Source of the DNA: Lutimonas zeaxanthinifaciens
GTDB lineage: Bacteria > Bacteroidota > Bacteroidia > Flavobacteriales > Flavobacteriaceae
Length of the DNA: 64,000 nt
Direction: 5' to 3'
Assembly (NCBI RefSeq): GCF_030503675.1
Contig: NZ_CP129964.1
Location: 1,736,001 to 1,800,000 of the forward strand
This document shows, one piece after another, positions 26,616-34,779 of the stretch; positions within the stretch are counted from its first letter, which is position 1; each line of letters opens with the position of its first letter. The notes beneath the pieces are model-generated. The model searched no databases, was not told where the DNA came from, and saw nothing but the letters and a program-made list of their open reading frames with translations. Position numbers and translations under genes: made by a program.

Positions 26616-27354
26616 ACTGTTCAAGTAACTCAAGAACCACTGGAATAATCTCTTCTACCCACAGGCTGTATTGATAACCACTGGGATGAAGAGCATCTGA
26701 AGCAAGTGCCCCCTCAGAATCGGCAAGAGTTCTTGATATCTCCGTAACATCAACGAATGGGACCTTGTTTTCTTCACAATGCATTTTTATAAACCCGTTG
26801 TAGTTATTTATTTCTGAAGCGATTCCTCCAGGATTTGCGGATCCGTATCTGGTGACTCCATAATCAGGAATGGATACAACAAATACTCTTTGAGACTCAC
26901 CTGAGAGATTTAAAGCAATGTCGAGAAGCTCTATGAATTCCTCTTTAAATTCTTCGAATGGTTTTCGTTGATATTGATTGTTTACTCCAATTAATAAAGA
27001 TACCATATCGTATTGACCAGGTTTTTTCTGATCTATCGCATTCAGCAGGGCAGAAGTGGTCCAGCCTGTTTGGGCAATGATATGAACTTTATTCAAAGTA
27101 ATCGATTCTTTCAGTAACCGATCCTTTAACTGATTTGGCCATCTCATTTCTTCAGAAACACCCTGGCCAATGGTGTAGGAATCGCCTAGTGCCAGAAAAG
27201 TGAATGTATTTTCCGTTGAGGGTGGATTCATAGTATTGTTGTTTGAAACAGGATTGACCGGCTCGAAATAATCCAGGTTAGAAGTCGAATCATCTGAACA
27301 GGACCATAACAAAGGCACAATAAAAGTTAAAACTATGAGCCGACAAAACTTCAT
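26614..27354 (-). CDS. SGNH/GDSL-family lipoprotein esterase
   Basis: This 246-residue lipoprotein (lipobox PLLWSC then SDDST, an export-type signal) has a Ser/Asn-rich linker and an SGNH hydrolase domain: block I FLALGDSYTIGQG with the nucleophilic serine, block III LLIGVNNQYQ, and block V SDALHPSGYQY with the Asp-x-x-His pair. It should hydrolyse an ester on a carbohydrate or lipid at the cell surface. The substrate is unknown, but an acetyl-ester role on polysaccharide is common for the fold. Confidence 0.87.
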   Translation of the reverse strand: MKFCRLIVLTFIVPLLWSCSDDSTSNLDYFEPVNPVSNNNTMNPPSTENTFTFLALGDSYTIGQGVSEEMRWPNQLKDRLLKESITLNKVHIIAQTGWTTSALLNAIDQKKPGQYDMVSLLIGVNNQYQRKPFEEFKEEFIELLDIALNLSGESQRVFVVSIPDYGVTRYGSANPGGIASEINNYNGFIKMHCEENKVPFVDVTEISRTLADSEGALASDALHPSGYQYSLWVEEIIPVVLELLEQ

Positions 27355-27453
27355 TCTTGTTTCGTTGTATAAATAGATATAGCTTTATGTATCGATCAGA
27401 CTATCTGATCAATGGCAGGATACATCAAAAATACAAATTATCTGTAATTATCT

Positions 27454-28125
27454 CTAAATTGGGTCAAAGGGCGACAGCAGTTCGTATTCCAACGTAGCGT
27501 CTTTCATATCAATAATTGAAAACCTGAGCCCCTCGCATTCATAGATCGTGTCTTCCTGCAATCGAAAGGAGTATTCTTTTTCTTTTGCTATTTTATTAAG
27601 TACCCCGGACAGTAACTGGTATCTAAACTTTAGTTCATCATTTTGTGCCCCGAGATAGATCAGCTTCTGAGTATAGCAATCATTGCAGGACTGAAGGGAT
27701 TCAATGCGTTCAATCTTGTTTTCAATTTTATATTTTTTTTGTTTTGACATGTCACCTTCAGGGGTGACAAGAACTGAAATCACATCGAGTGAATCCTTTT
27801 GATTGATCCCGATGCCCCAGTATTTACCATCGATCAATCTGTCATTGGCATAATAAAGATCGTATCCTTTTTTAGCTCTTCGAAGCGGATATTTGACATC
27901 TTTTTCATGCATGTATTTTGTAAACCCACTTTTTACTTCGAAAGACTCAAGGATCTGAACCTGAACCGTTTTAGCCAATAATTTTGAAGAAGCGAATAGT
28001 TCACCGGGGGATGCCATCATGGTTTTATTAAGTTGAGCAGGTATGATTACCCGATCCTGGGCAGATAAGGTATCAGGATACAAAACAATAAAAACAATTA
28101 GACAGGCAAATGAGAGAAGTTTCAT
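27454..28125 (-). CDS. exported protein of unknown function
   Basis: This 223-residue protein has a signal peptide ending in LSAQ. The rest is beta-rich, with a CNDC pair in the middle (ESLQSCNDCYTQKLIYLG) and many lysine/aspartate pairs. I do not recognise a domain. It is transcribed with the membrane protein at 28150 just upstream (24 bases between). Confidence 0.6.
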   Translation of the reverse strand: MKLLSFACLIVFIVLYPDTLSAQDRVIIPAQLNKTMMASPGELFASSKLLAKTVQVQILESFEVKSGFTKYMHEKDVKYPLRRAKKGYDLYYANDRLIDGKYWGIGINQKDSLDVISVLVTPEGDMSKQKKYKIENKIERIESLQSCNDCYTQKLIYLGAQNDELKFRYQLLSGVLNKIAKEKEYSFRLQEDTIYECEGLRFSIIDMKDATLEYELLSPFDPI

Positions 28126-28149
28126 ACAATAAAATTTAGGCTATAACCC

Positions 28150-28572
28150 TTAAAAACTTTTTTTAGATAATTTCTGAGCAATTTTTCCACCCAGCCAGGC
28201 CATTGGAAGATACGCCAGAGCTATATCTGTAATTGTGAACCAAACGGGCCCCGGAATCAAATAATTGACCCAGATTCCACCAAGAAAAAACAAGATTCCA
28301 ATCCCAATTGAAAATTTCATTTTTTCGCTTGAAGCGATCCATCCAGCTAAAATTGCTCCTGACAAGGTTCCAAGGGCGTGGGCTAAAAAAGGAAAAATGA
28401 AATATTTAAAATTGAGTGTAGGCATAACTCGGGCAAGGGATTCCATATCATTTGGATCCAAATCCTTAATGGGCAACACAAGGTGTCCTGTTTGTATTAT
28501 ACCCATGTTTATAATGCTTCCGGCTAACCAGCCAAAAAGAACTGCCAAGATGTTTCTTAAGATCGGATTCAT
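28150..28572 (-). CDS. four-helix membrane protein, unknown function
   Basis: The ATG at 28572 starts a cleaner hydrophobic profile (MNPILRNILAVLFGWLAGS) than the longest frame, which begins at 28611. Four helices contain small residues, as in HALGTLSGAILAGWIA and IGIGILFFLGGIW. No family can be named. It is divergent from the 34-codon frame at 28721. Confidence 0.6.
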   Translation of the reverse strand: MNPILRNILAVLFGWLAGSIINMGIIQTGHLVLPIKDLDPNDMESLARVMPTLNFKYFIFPFLAHALGTLSGAILAGWIASSEKMKFSIGIGILFFLGGIWVNYLIPGPVWFTITDIALAYLPMAWLGGKIAQKLSKKSF

Positions 28573-28720
28573 CTTATTTAATTTTCGGGATAAACTTAAT
28601 CCAATTTTCAAGATATAAAATTATTCCCATTAAAAATATTCTCTTTGAAAAATGTTTATGACTAAACTCATACTTCAATTCATTTAAAGTTCTAACCTTT
28701 AGGTCTTTAAAAATCAACTT

Positions 28721-28825
28721 ATGAAAAACTTATTGGAACTGATGCTCGCCATGTGTGTTGCTCTGATCCTGATCATTTCTCTCCCCCTGTTAATGATCCA
28801 TGACACCAAGGTAATTATTGAATAA
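28721..28825 (+). CDS. candidate 34-residue small membrane protein
   Basis: A 34-codon ATG frame encodes a charged start and one strongly hydrophobic helix (LAMCVALILIISLPLLMI) before IHDTKVIIE. The stop is 78 bases before the next gene, which begins with its own ATG. The composition fits a single-span membrane peptide, but no promoter or database support is available. Confidence 0.45.
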   Translation: MKNLLELMLAMCVALILIISLPLLMIHDTKVIIE

Positions 28826-28903
28826 ATTTTCCTCTTTTGAGTTTATGGTTGAAAAGATAATAAATCGATTCACTATCTTTATCAAAACCGAAACTCCCTA
28901 TTT

Positions 28904-29179
28904 ATGAATATTGCTGATAATATTAAGCGTTTTTTTAAATCCAAGTCTAACAATGAACCTGTGGGTGATGCCCCTGAGGGAATATGTCCTAACTGCTGGG
29001 GAAGACAGGAATGGGAAGGGAATTATTACAAGCTTATGAAAGCGAAAAATATCACTCCTGAAAACAATACTTATAATAGTTTTATCAATGAGGTAGCTTC
29101 CAAAGTCTACAAAATCACTTTAAAGGAGGACACCTTTGAATGCATGACCTGCCATTCAAAACATCAAAAAGAGGCATAG
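28904..29179 (+). CDS. zinc-ribbon-like small protein
   Basis: This 91-residue protein has CPNC at about 28-31 in PEGICPNCWGRQEWEG and a second CxxC in FECMTCHSKHQKE, so it should bind one zinc. The WGRQEWEGNYYK region is characteristic of a small family seen in Flavobacteriia. It is followed one base after its stop by the aldo/keto reductase, so the two are probably co-translated. Confidence 0.7.
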   Translation: MNIADNIKRFFKSKSNNEPVGDAPEGICPNCWGRQEWEGNYYKLMKAKNITPENNTYNSFINEVASKVYKITLKEDTFECMTCHSKHQKEA

Positions 29180-29180
29180 T

Positions 29181-30137
29181 TTGAGCAATACCAAAATAGG
29201 ATTGGGTTTGGCGGCAATCGGCAGACCTGAATATATTAATTTAAGGCATGAAACTGATATTGATAAATCAGAGGCCTTCTACAGAGAAAAGGCCTTTAAT
29301 ATCTTAAGTTTTGCCTATGACCAGGGAATTAGGCATTTTGATACTGCACCTTCTTATGGAAAGGGGGAAGAATTTCTTCAACAGTGGTATCTGAAGAACC
29401 CTTATCAAGATCTTTCATTGAGCACCAAATGGGGGTATACCTACATGGCAAATTGGGAGCTGGGTTATGCGAAACCACATGAGATCAAAGAACATTCGTT
29501 GCATAAACTGAAAGAGCAGTGGTCGGTTTCCAGGAATTTATTACCTGCTTTAAAAACCTACCAGATACATTCCGCAACTTTCGAAAGCGGAGTCCTGGAA
29601 AATGCAGAAGTTCATCAGGAACTTCATCGAATCAAAAAAACAACGGGATTAAAAATAGGACTATCCGCCAGTGGAGTTCAACAAAATGAAATTTTGGAAT
29701 ATGCTTCAAAGATCATGATTCATGGAGAGCCGCTTTTTGAAAGTTTTCAGGTAACTTATAATGTCTTGGAAATGAGTACCCACGACATACTTAAGAAATT
29801 GATCAATGCCGGAAAATCCATAATTATAAAAGAGGCTTTGGCCAATGGAAGAATCTTTAAACATAAAGACTATGGCCATTATGCTAACTTGGTTCGATTC
29901 CTGGAAAGTCTGGCTGTGAGGTACGGGGTATCAATTGACGCCATCGGTTTACGCTTTGTTATGGATATTTTGGAACCTGCTCTGGTTTTAAGCGGGGCAT
30001 CTACCCAAAGACAATTAGCAGAAAACTTAAGGGCCCAATATTTTAAACTTGACTTGCAAGATCAATTACATTTAAAACAGTTTGCGGTGGATAGTGAATT
30101 CTATTGGAATGAGCGAAAAAACTTAAAATGGCACTAG
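29181..30137 (+). CDS. aldo/keto reductase
   Basis: This 318-residue TIM-barrel AKR starts with a TTG two bases after the stop of the zinc-ribbon gene; an internal ATG would cut off the first beta strand (KIGLGLAAIGRPE). Landmarks include the catalytic Asp/Tyr area (HFDTAPSYGKGEEF), the lysine in LSLSTKWGYTY, and the histidine in KTYQIHSA. The NADPH-binding tail is SGASTQRQLAENL. It reduces aldehydes or ketones of unknown identity. Confidence 0.85.
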   Translation: MSNTKIGLGLAAIGRPEYINLRHETDIDKSEAFYREKAFNILSFAYDQGIRHFDTAPSYGKGEEFLQQWYLKNPYQDLSLSTKWGYTYMANWELGYAKPHEIKEHSLHKLKEQWSVSRNLLPALKTYQIHSATFESGVLENAEVHQELHRIKKTTGLKIGLSASGVQQNEILEYASKIMIHGEPLFESFQVTYNVLEMSTHDILKKLINAGKSIIIKEALANGRIFKHKDYGHYANLVRFLESLAVRYGVSIDAIGLRFVMDILEPALVLSGASTQRQLAENLRAQYFKLDLQDQLHLKQFAVDSEFYWNERKNLKWH

Positions 30138-30171
30138 TTTATTAACCAGGAGGATAAATTTCGTAATCTCA

Positions 30172-31248
30172 TTAATATACATAAGGAATGATCCGGTATT
30201 TTACTTTCTGGATATATTCCTTCCATAGATCACCATATTTAATACTGCATCTTTTATCATCATCAATTTGTCTGGGAAATAGCAAAGCCACATAATATAA
30301 AGGGTATAACCATACCCATAAAACTTCCGGGTAGCCAACACTCAAGGCGATTGCAACTCCCATGAGAATTTCTCCCAGATAATTTATGTGGCGGCTGAGT
30401 CCCCAAAAACCATTTACCAATAGTACTCTATTTCCATCAGAAATTGTTTTTGGTTTGATTCCCAAAAATGATTTTTCCGGAGACGTTTTAAAGAAATATT
30501 TTTGCATGTTGGCTCCTCGTGCAAGGCTCCATCCCAATAAGAAAATTATTGCATAACAAACCAGTAACCAAACCGGTGTGCGCGGATCGGGTAAATCTAC
30601 GGTGGCCCAAATTGCGATCGAGTAGAAGTAAGGGTAAAAGGCAAGGCAACCCCATCCTAATTTAATGCCTACTCGTTCTGCAAAAATATCATAGGTGTAC
30701 AAATGTACCTTTTCAAAGCTTAGATAGTCGAGAATGAAATAGGTCAGCATGCTCCCGCAAAGGATCAGTCCGGGTGCAATTGTTTCATAGGTTTGATAAT
30801 GATGTGCAATAAAACTCAATATGTTTAATTCAAGCATTACCGCGCCTATTAGGTATAACCACATTTTTGCATCGAGTCTTCCACCTTTTAGTTGTGGATT
30901 TATCATTCGTCCCAAATACAAATCTGACAACCAGGATCTGTCCGTTACAGGAGCAGATAATACGATCCAGAAAGAAAACAGCAATCCAAAAAAAAACGCG
31001 CCTGCAAGACTATACCACCTGATCGTGTAAAGCCAGTCATAAGGTACCCAGCCTAAATATCCCAATATAAACCAAAGAAAAACAGTTGTGAATAAAACAA
31101 GTCGTCCATTCAACCTGTACCTCAGTAGCTCTCCCGTTTCTGTATTTTTCACATAACCGGTTTCCCATTTTCCCGGGAGATAATAATGTAACATTGTAAT
31201 TATCAGGTAAACGATCCAGGGTGAAAAAAAACCAAGTGTTTGTGTCAT
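30172..31248 (-). CDS. ERG4/ERG24-type sterol reductase family protein
   Basis: This 358-residue polytopic protein (about eight to ten helices) carries the signatures of the Delta-14/Delta-7 sterol reductases: DLYLGRMINPQL at 109-120, ANMQKYFFKTSPEKS at 246-260, GFWGLSRHINYLGE at 280-293, and a C-terminal RCSIKYGDLWKEY near 333-345 with YRIIPYVY at the end. Family members use NADPH to saturate ring double bonds of sterols. Its ATG overlaps the stop of the SDR gene by one base, so translation is coupled. The natural substrate here is unknown. Confidence 0.85.
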   Translation of the reverse strand: MTQTLGFFSPWIVYLIITMLHYYLPGKWETGYVKNTETGELLRYRLNGRLVLFTTVFLWFILGYLGWVPYDWLYTIRWYSLAGAFFFGLLFSFWIVLSAPVTDRSWLSDLYLGRMINPQLKGGRLDAKMWLYLIGAVMLELNILSFIAHHYQTYETIAPGLILCGSMLTYFILDYLSFEKVHLYTYDIFAERVGIKLGWGCLAFYPYFYSIAIWATVDLPDPRTPVWLLVCYAIIFLLGWSLARGANMQKYFFKTSPEKSFLGIKPKTISDGNRVLLVNGFWGLSRHINYLGEILMGVAIALSVGYPEVLWVWLYPLYYVALLFPRQIDDDKRCSIKYGDLWKEYIQKVKYRIIPYVY

Positions 31249-32030
31249 TATGATAGATCTTTAGTGTTTTTGTCCATGATTGAAATTGTCCATTTCCTGG
31301 GGAGTATACGATTCATAAAAAAATTAGCCAGTTTGTTTGTACTACCGGGTATCACTGATGGTCCTTTTCCCAAAGCATTCAATGAAGTTGAAGCCACTTC
31401 CTTTGGCGACAGGGTTCCAGGGGCATCACCAGTGTTTTGAGCACTCTTGTACCCTGGAGTTGATATGGCTCCGGCACGAGAAGCCAGCACATCGACCCCA
31501 TGCTTTTTTAATTCCTTCCAGAGCCCTTCGGCCAAGATGGTGTTAAAGGCTTTAGAAGCCGCGTAAGTTGTGATTTTTGGGCTTCCCTGGCTACCTGCAA
31601 GGGATGACATCAAAATGATACCTCCTTGTTGTCTTTTTATCATTCCCTTAGAAAGCAGTTTGGAGAGTAACAGAGGGGTTTTGATATTTACATCCACTAT
31701 CTGTTCCAGGTTTTCCTCTTCTATATTTTTGAAATAACCAATAGGTGAATAAGCTGCATTGTAAATAAGTAATCCTATTGATTCTTTGCTTTTGGAGATC
31801 AAAGTTTTGATCGAACTGAAATCTGCAAGGTCCGCGCAATGCGTTGCAACATCAACAGAATAGGTGGTTCGCAGATATTCCGCCAGAGACTCTAACTTAC
31901 TTTGTCTCCTGGCAATTAAGATCAGGTTCAACCCCTTACTTGCAATAATTTCAGCGAAGGCCGCACCTAATCCTTCTGAAGCTCCTGCCACAAGAGCCCA
32001 GGGCCCATATTTTGATTTGAAATCAATCAT
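31248..32030 (-). CDS. SDR-family oxidoreductase
   Basis: This 260-residue classical short-chain dehydrogenase has the cofactor motif VAGASEGLGAAFAE (GxxxGxG), NAAYS, and the active-site Ser/Tyr/Lys in IILMSSLAGSQGSPKITTYAASKAF. It ends in FMNRILPRKW, as in SDRs of the steroid/ketoacyl type. It is first in a pair with the ERG4/ERG24-type reductase (TAATG overlap), which suggests the two act on the same ring compound. Confidence 0.87.
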   Translation of the reverse strand: MIDFKSKYGPWALVAGASEGLGAAFAEIIASKGLNLILIARRQSKLESLAEYLRTTYSVDVATHCADLADFSSIKTLISKSKESIGLLIYNAAYSPIGYFKNIEEENLEQIVDVNIKTPLLLSKLLSKGMIKRQQGGIILMSSLAGSQGSPKITTYAASKAFNTILAEGLWKELKKHGVDVLASRAGAISTPGYKSAQNTGDAPGTLSPKEVASTSLNALGKGPSVIPGSTNKLANFFMNRILPRKWTISIMDKNTKDLS

Positions 32031-32069
32031 CTCCTAAACTTTCGTGAAGATAACGAAAATGAGATTGAT

Positions 32070-32483
32070 TTATGTATGAAAAACGTGTTTAGGATTCTTA
32101 AAACTTTTAAATTCAACTTTATACTCATTTGGGTCGGTTATAAAGAAAGATATATGCTCTCCAGGCTCGCCTTTAAGAAATGTTGTTTTACCTGTTATTT
32201 TAAAATTCTTACTGCGTAATCGATTATAAACCTCATTAAAGGATTCAATGTCTAATATCGTCCCAAAATGAAAGGATGGTAAAATACTACCTTCAAATTT
32301 GTAATTAGGAACCGAAAAATGAAATGATCCTGCATTCGTAAACGTGATCTGATGGCCAAATAAATCAATATCTAACCAGTTTTGGGAAAATCTTCCCATT
32401 GATGCTCCAATATTATCAATATAAAACGATTTAGTCTCAACTAAATTCAGGCACGGAAGTGATAGGTGAAATGATTTTCTCAT
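32070..32483 (-). CDS. VOC-family (glyoxalase/bleomycin resistance fold) protein
   Basis: The product of 137 residues has the pattern of a VOC protein: LSLPCLNLVETKSFYIDNIG at the start, FGTILDIESFNEVYNRL in the middle, and HISFFITDPNEYKVEFK, with histidine/glutamate positions that could bind a metal. The DPNEYKVEFK end is typical of extradiol-type or uncharacterised VOC enzymes. The gene is 39 bases upstream of the SDR gene and may be co-transcribed. Confidence 0.8.
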   Translation of the reverse strand: MRKSFHLSLPCLNLVETKSFYIDNIGASMGRFSQNWLDIDLFGHQITFTNAGSFHFSVPNYKFEGSILPSFHFGTILDIESFNEVYNRLRSKNFKITGKTTFLKGEPGEHISFFITDPNEYKVEFKSFKNPKHVFHT

Positions 32484-32574
32484 GAATAATTTAATTAGTG
32501 TTTAATAGTTCAAAATATTCTATTTTGTTGACTTCGAAGTGATCTTCAGCATCAACGACATTTTAATGAAATAA

Positions 32575-32859
32575 CTACTCGCTAAAGTCTTCAGTACTTA
32601 AAAAATCCAAGTCTTTATTATTTGAATTATTACTTTCTTCTTCCTCAATAAAATCTTCAATAGCCCCGATCAATTTTACTCCGATTTTTACCAAGTATAT
32701 GGTATCTTCTGTTTTTATTTCCACGGCTTGTATAACTTGACCCTTGGCATTTTTAAAAGTTATGATATCATCATCACCGTATCCATCTGGAAATTTTTTA
32801 ATTAAAAGGTTAAGAATATTATTACTCAACTTTTGATAATCAATTATTTTACGCACCAT
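32575..32859 (-). CDS. acidic small protein at the end of the polyamine operon
   Basis: This 94-residue protein has a globular first half (KFPDGYGDDDIITFKN, then VIQAVEIKTEDTIYLVKI) and an acidic Asn/Glu-rich tail (FIEEEESNNSNNKDLDFL). It begins 11 bases after the deoxyhypusine-synthase-like gene. Homologues with the GYGDDDIITFKNAKG motif seem to accompany polyamine genes in Flavobacteriia, but the role is unknown to me. A polyamine sensor or enzyme partner is a speculation based only on context and charge. Confidence 0.65.
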   Translation of the reverse strand: MVRKIIDYQKLSNNILNLLIKKFPDGYGDDDIITFKNAKGQVIQAVEIKTEDTIYLVKIGVKLIGAIEDFIEEEESNNSNNKDLDFLSTEDFSE

Positions 32860-32870
32860 ATCATTGAATA

Positions 32871-33845
32871 TTACATATTTAATAAATAAGCAAAAATTAA
32901 AGGCGCCACGATAGTAGCATCACTTTCTATGATAAACTTTGGAGTGTCAATATCTAACTTTCCCCAAGTAATTTTTTCATTTGGCACAGCTCCAGAGTAA
33001 GATCCATAACTGGTTGTTGAATCACTTATCTGACAGAAGTAACTCCAAAAAGGTGTATCAGTCTGCTCTAAATCCTGATATAACATTGGCACAACGCAAA
33101 TTGGGAAATCTCCGGCAATGCCCCCTCCAATTTGAAAAAACCCAATTCCTTTATCCGAATTTTTGGTATACCAACCTGCCAGAAACGTCATATATTCAAT
33201 TCCAGACTTCATAGTATTTGCGCTTAATTCTCCTTTCAATACATAACTGGCGAAAATGTTTCCCATCGTGCTATCTTCCCATCCAGGACAAACTATAGGC
33301 AGATTCTTTTGTGCCGCAGCATACATCCAAGAATCTTTTAAGTCTATTTCATAATAGGCTTCTAAAACGCCTGATAAGAGTAACTTGTACATAAATTCAT
33401 GAGGTAAATAACGTTCTCCTTTATCGTTTGCCTCTTTCCAAAGTTCATAAATATGTACCTGTAACCTTCTAAAAGCTTCTTCTTCAGGAATACAGGTATC
33501 TGTAACACGATTTAAACCATTCTTCAATAGGCCCCATTCATCTTCAGGAGTTAGATCCCGATAATCAGGTATTCGCCTGTAATGGGAATGTGCCACTAAA
33601 TTCATCAGGTCTTCCTCAAGGTTTGCACCTGTGCATGAAATTATATGTACTTTGTCCTGACGAATCATTTCAGCAAATATCTTACCCAACTCCGCGGTAC
33701 TCATCGCACCCGCGAGAGAAACCAGCATTTTGGAGCCATTGTTGAGCTGGGTTTCATAAGCTTTTGCCGCATCAACAACAGTGGCTGCATTAAAATGCAA
33801 AAAGTATTTTTCTATGAAATTTGAAATTGCCCCTTTAGTATTCAT
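32871..33845 (-). CDS. deoxyhypusine-synthase-like protein, probable homospermidine synthase
   Basis: The sequence (about 324 residues from ATG 33845; another ATG lies at 33857) has the NAD-dependent DHS fold with VSLAGAMSTAELG, ISCTGANLEEDL, and the C-terminal motif NEKITWGKL carrying the catalytic lysine (about residue 296). Bacteria have no eIF5A, and bacterial DHS-like enzymes can make sym-homospermidine from two putrescines. Behind arginine decarboxylase and agmatinase this is the expected activity. The start overlaps the agmatinase stop. Confidence 0.85.
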   Translation of the reverse strand: MNTKGAISNFIEKYFLHFNAATVVDAAKAYETQLNNGSKMLVSLAGAMSTAELGKIFAEMIRQDKVHIISCTGANLEEDLMNLVAHSHYRRIPDYRDLTPEDEWGLLKNGLNRVTDTCIPEEEAFRRLQVHIYELWKEANDKGERYLPHEFMYKLLLSGVLEAYYEIDLKDSWMYAAAQKNLPIVCPGWEDSTMGNIFASYVLKGELSANTMKSGIEYMTFLAGWYTKNSDKGIGFFQIGGGIAGDFPICVVPMLYQDLEQTDTPFWSYFCQISDSTTSYGSYSGAVPNEKITWGKLDIDTPKFIIESDATIVAPLIFAYLLNM

Positions 33846-34776
33846 CTTCTTCTTCATTAAATTTCATATAATTACTTAATCTATTTTGCTCCTCGTAATT
33901 GTCCTCATAGTTTTCTTCAGGCTCATCATTCAGAAATTTATAGCTCAACATCTTATAATATAATTTAGCGGCCAGAAAATCTGATGATTTATCATTGCTA
34001 TTTGGGCATAATTCAACAATGTCAAAACCAACGACATTTTTTTCTCTAAACACCTGCTTTAAAAAATCCAGAGTTTCATACCAAAACAGTCCTCCGGGTT
34101 CAGGAGTTCCGGTACTTGGCATTATGGAAGGATCGAAAGCATCTAAGTCAAATGTGATATAAACATTCTGGGTCATTTGTTCTATTGCAGAATCCATCCA
34201 GGTATCATCCATGGCCATATCATGTGCAAAGTAAGTTTTATCAAAGTTCATTACTGACTTTTCCCCCACATCCATAGATCGAATTCCGACCTGAATTAAA
34301 TTAGTCGATTGACTTGCTTCATATACTGCGCAAGCATGATTGCAAGAACTTCCTTCATAGGATTTTCTCAGATCGGCATGGGCATCAATATGTAAGACCG
34401 TCAGGTTTTCAATCACCTCGTTAAAGGCTTTTATAGTTCCTATAGAAACCGAATGTTCTCCTCCGAAGATGGTAACAAACTTATTTTTCTTAATGTATCG
34501 TTTGGTCTCTTGATGAACGGCATCCACCATCGCTTCTGGTGATGAGTTAATAGTCACCGGATCTGCCAGATATATACCTTTTATATACACTTCTGAATCT
34601 GTTTCGATATCATAGAGTTCCATGTTCTCTGAGGCCTCCAAGAAAGCCTCCGGACCTTTGTCAGCTCCCTTTTGCCATGTGCTTGTTCCATCATATGGAA
34701 CTGGAATTAAAACGATTTCCGCTCGCTCTAACTTTGCATATTCTTCAGGTATGCCTGCGTAAGTTTTTGTTTTCAT
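33835..34776 (-). CDS. speB: agmatinase
   Basis: The 313-residue ureohydrolase carries all manganese-site motifs: FGGEHSVSIG, HIDAHADLRKSYEG and FDLDAFDPSIMP, plus the substrate-end loop STGTPEPGGL. It converts agmatine to putrescine and urea. It starts three bases after the arginine decarboxylase stop and overlaps the DHS-like gene, so the trio is one transcript. The C-terminal EPEENYEDNYEEQN acidic tail is longer than in typical agmatinases. Confidence 0.9.
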   Translation of the reverse strand: MKTKTYAGIPEEYAKLERAEIVLIPVPYDGTSTWQKGADKGPEAFLEASENMELYDIETDSEVYIKGIYLADPVTINSSPEAMVDAVHQETKRYIKKNKFVTIFGGEHSVSIGTIKAFNEVIENLTVLHIDAHADLRKSYEGSSCNHACAVYEASQSTNLIQVGIRSMDVGEKSVMNFDKTYFAHDMAMDDTWMDSAIEQMTQNVYITFDLDAFDPSIMPSTGTPEPGGLFWYETLDFLKQVFREKNVVGFDIVELCPNSNDKSSDFLAAKLYYKMLSYKFLNDEPEENYEDNYEEQNRLSNYMKFNEEEDEY

Positions 34777-34779
34777 ATT

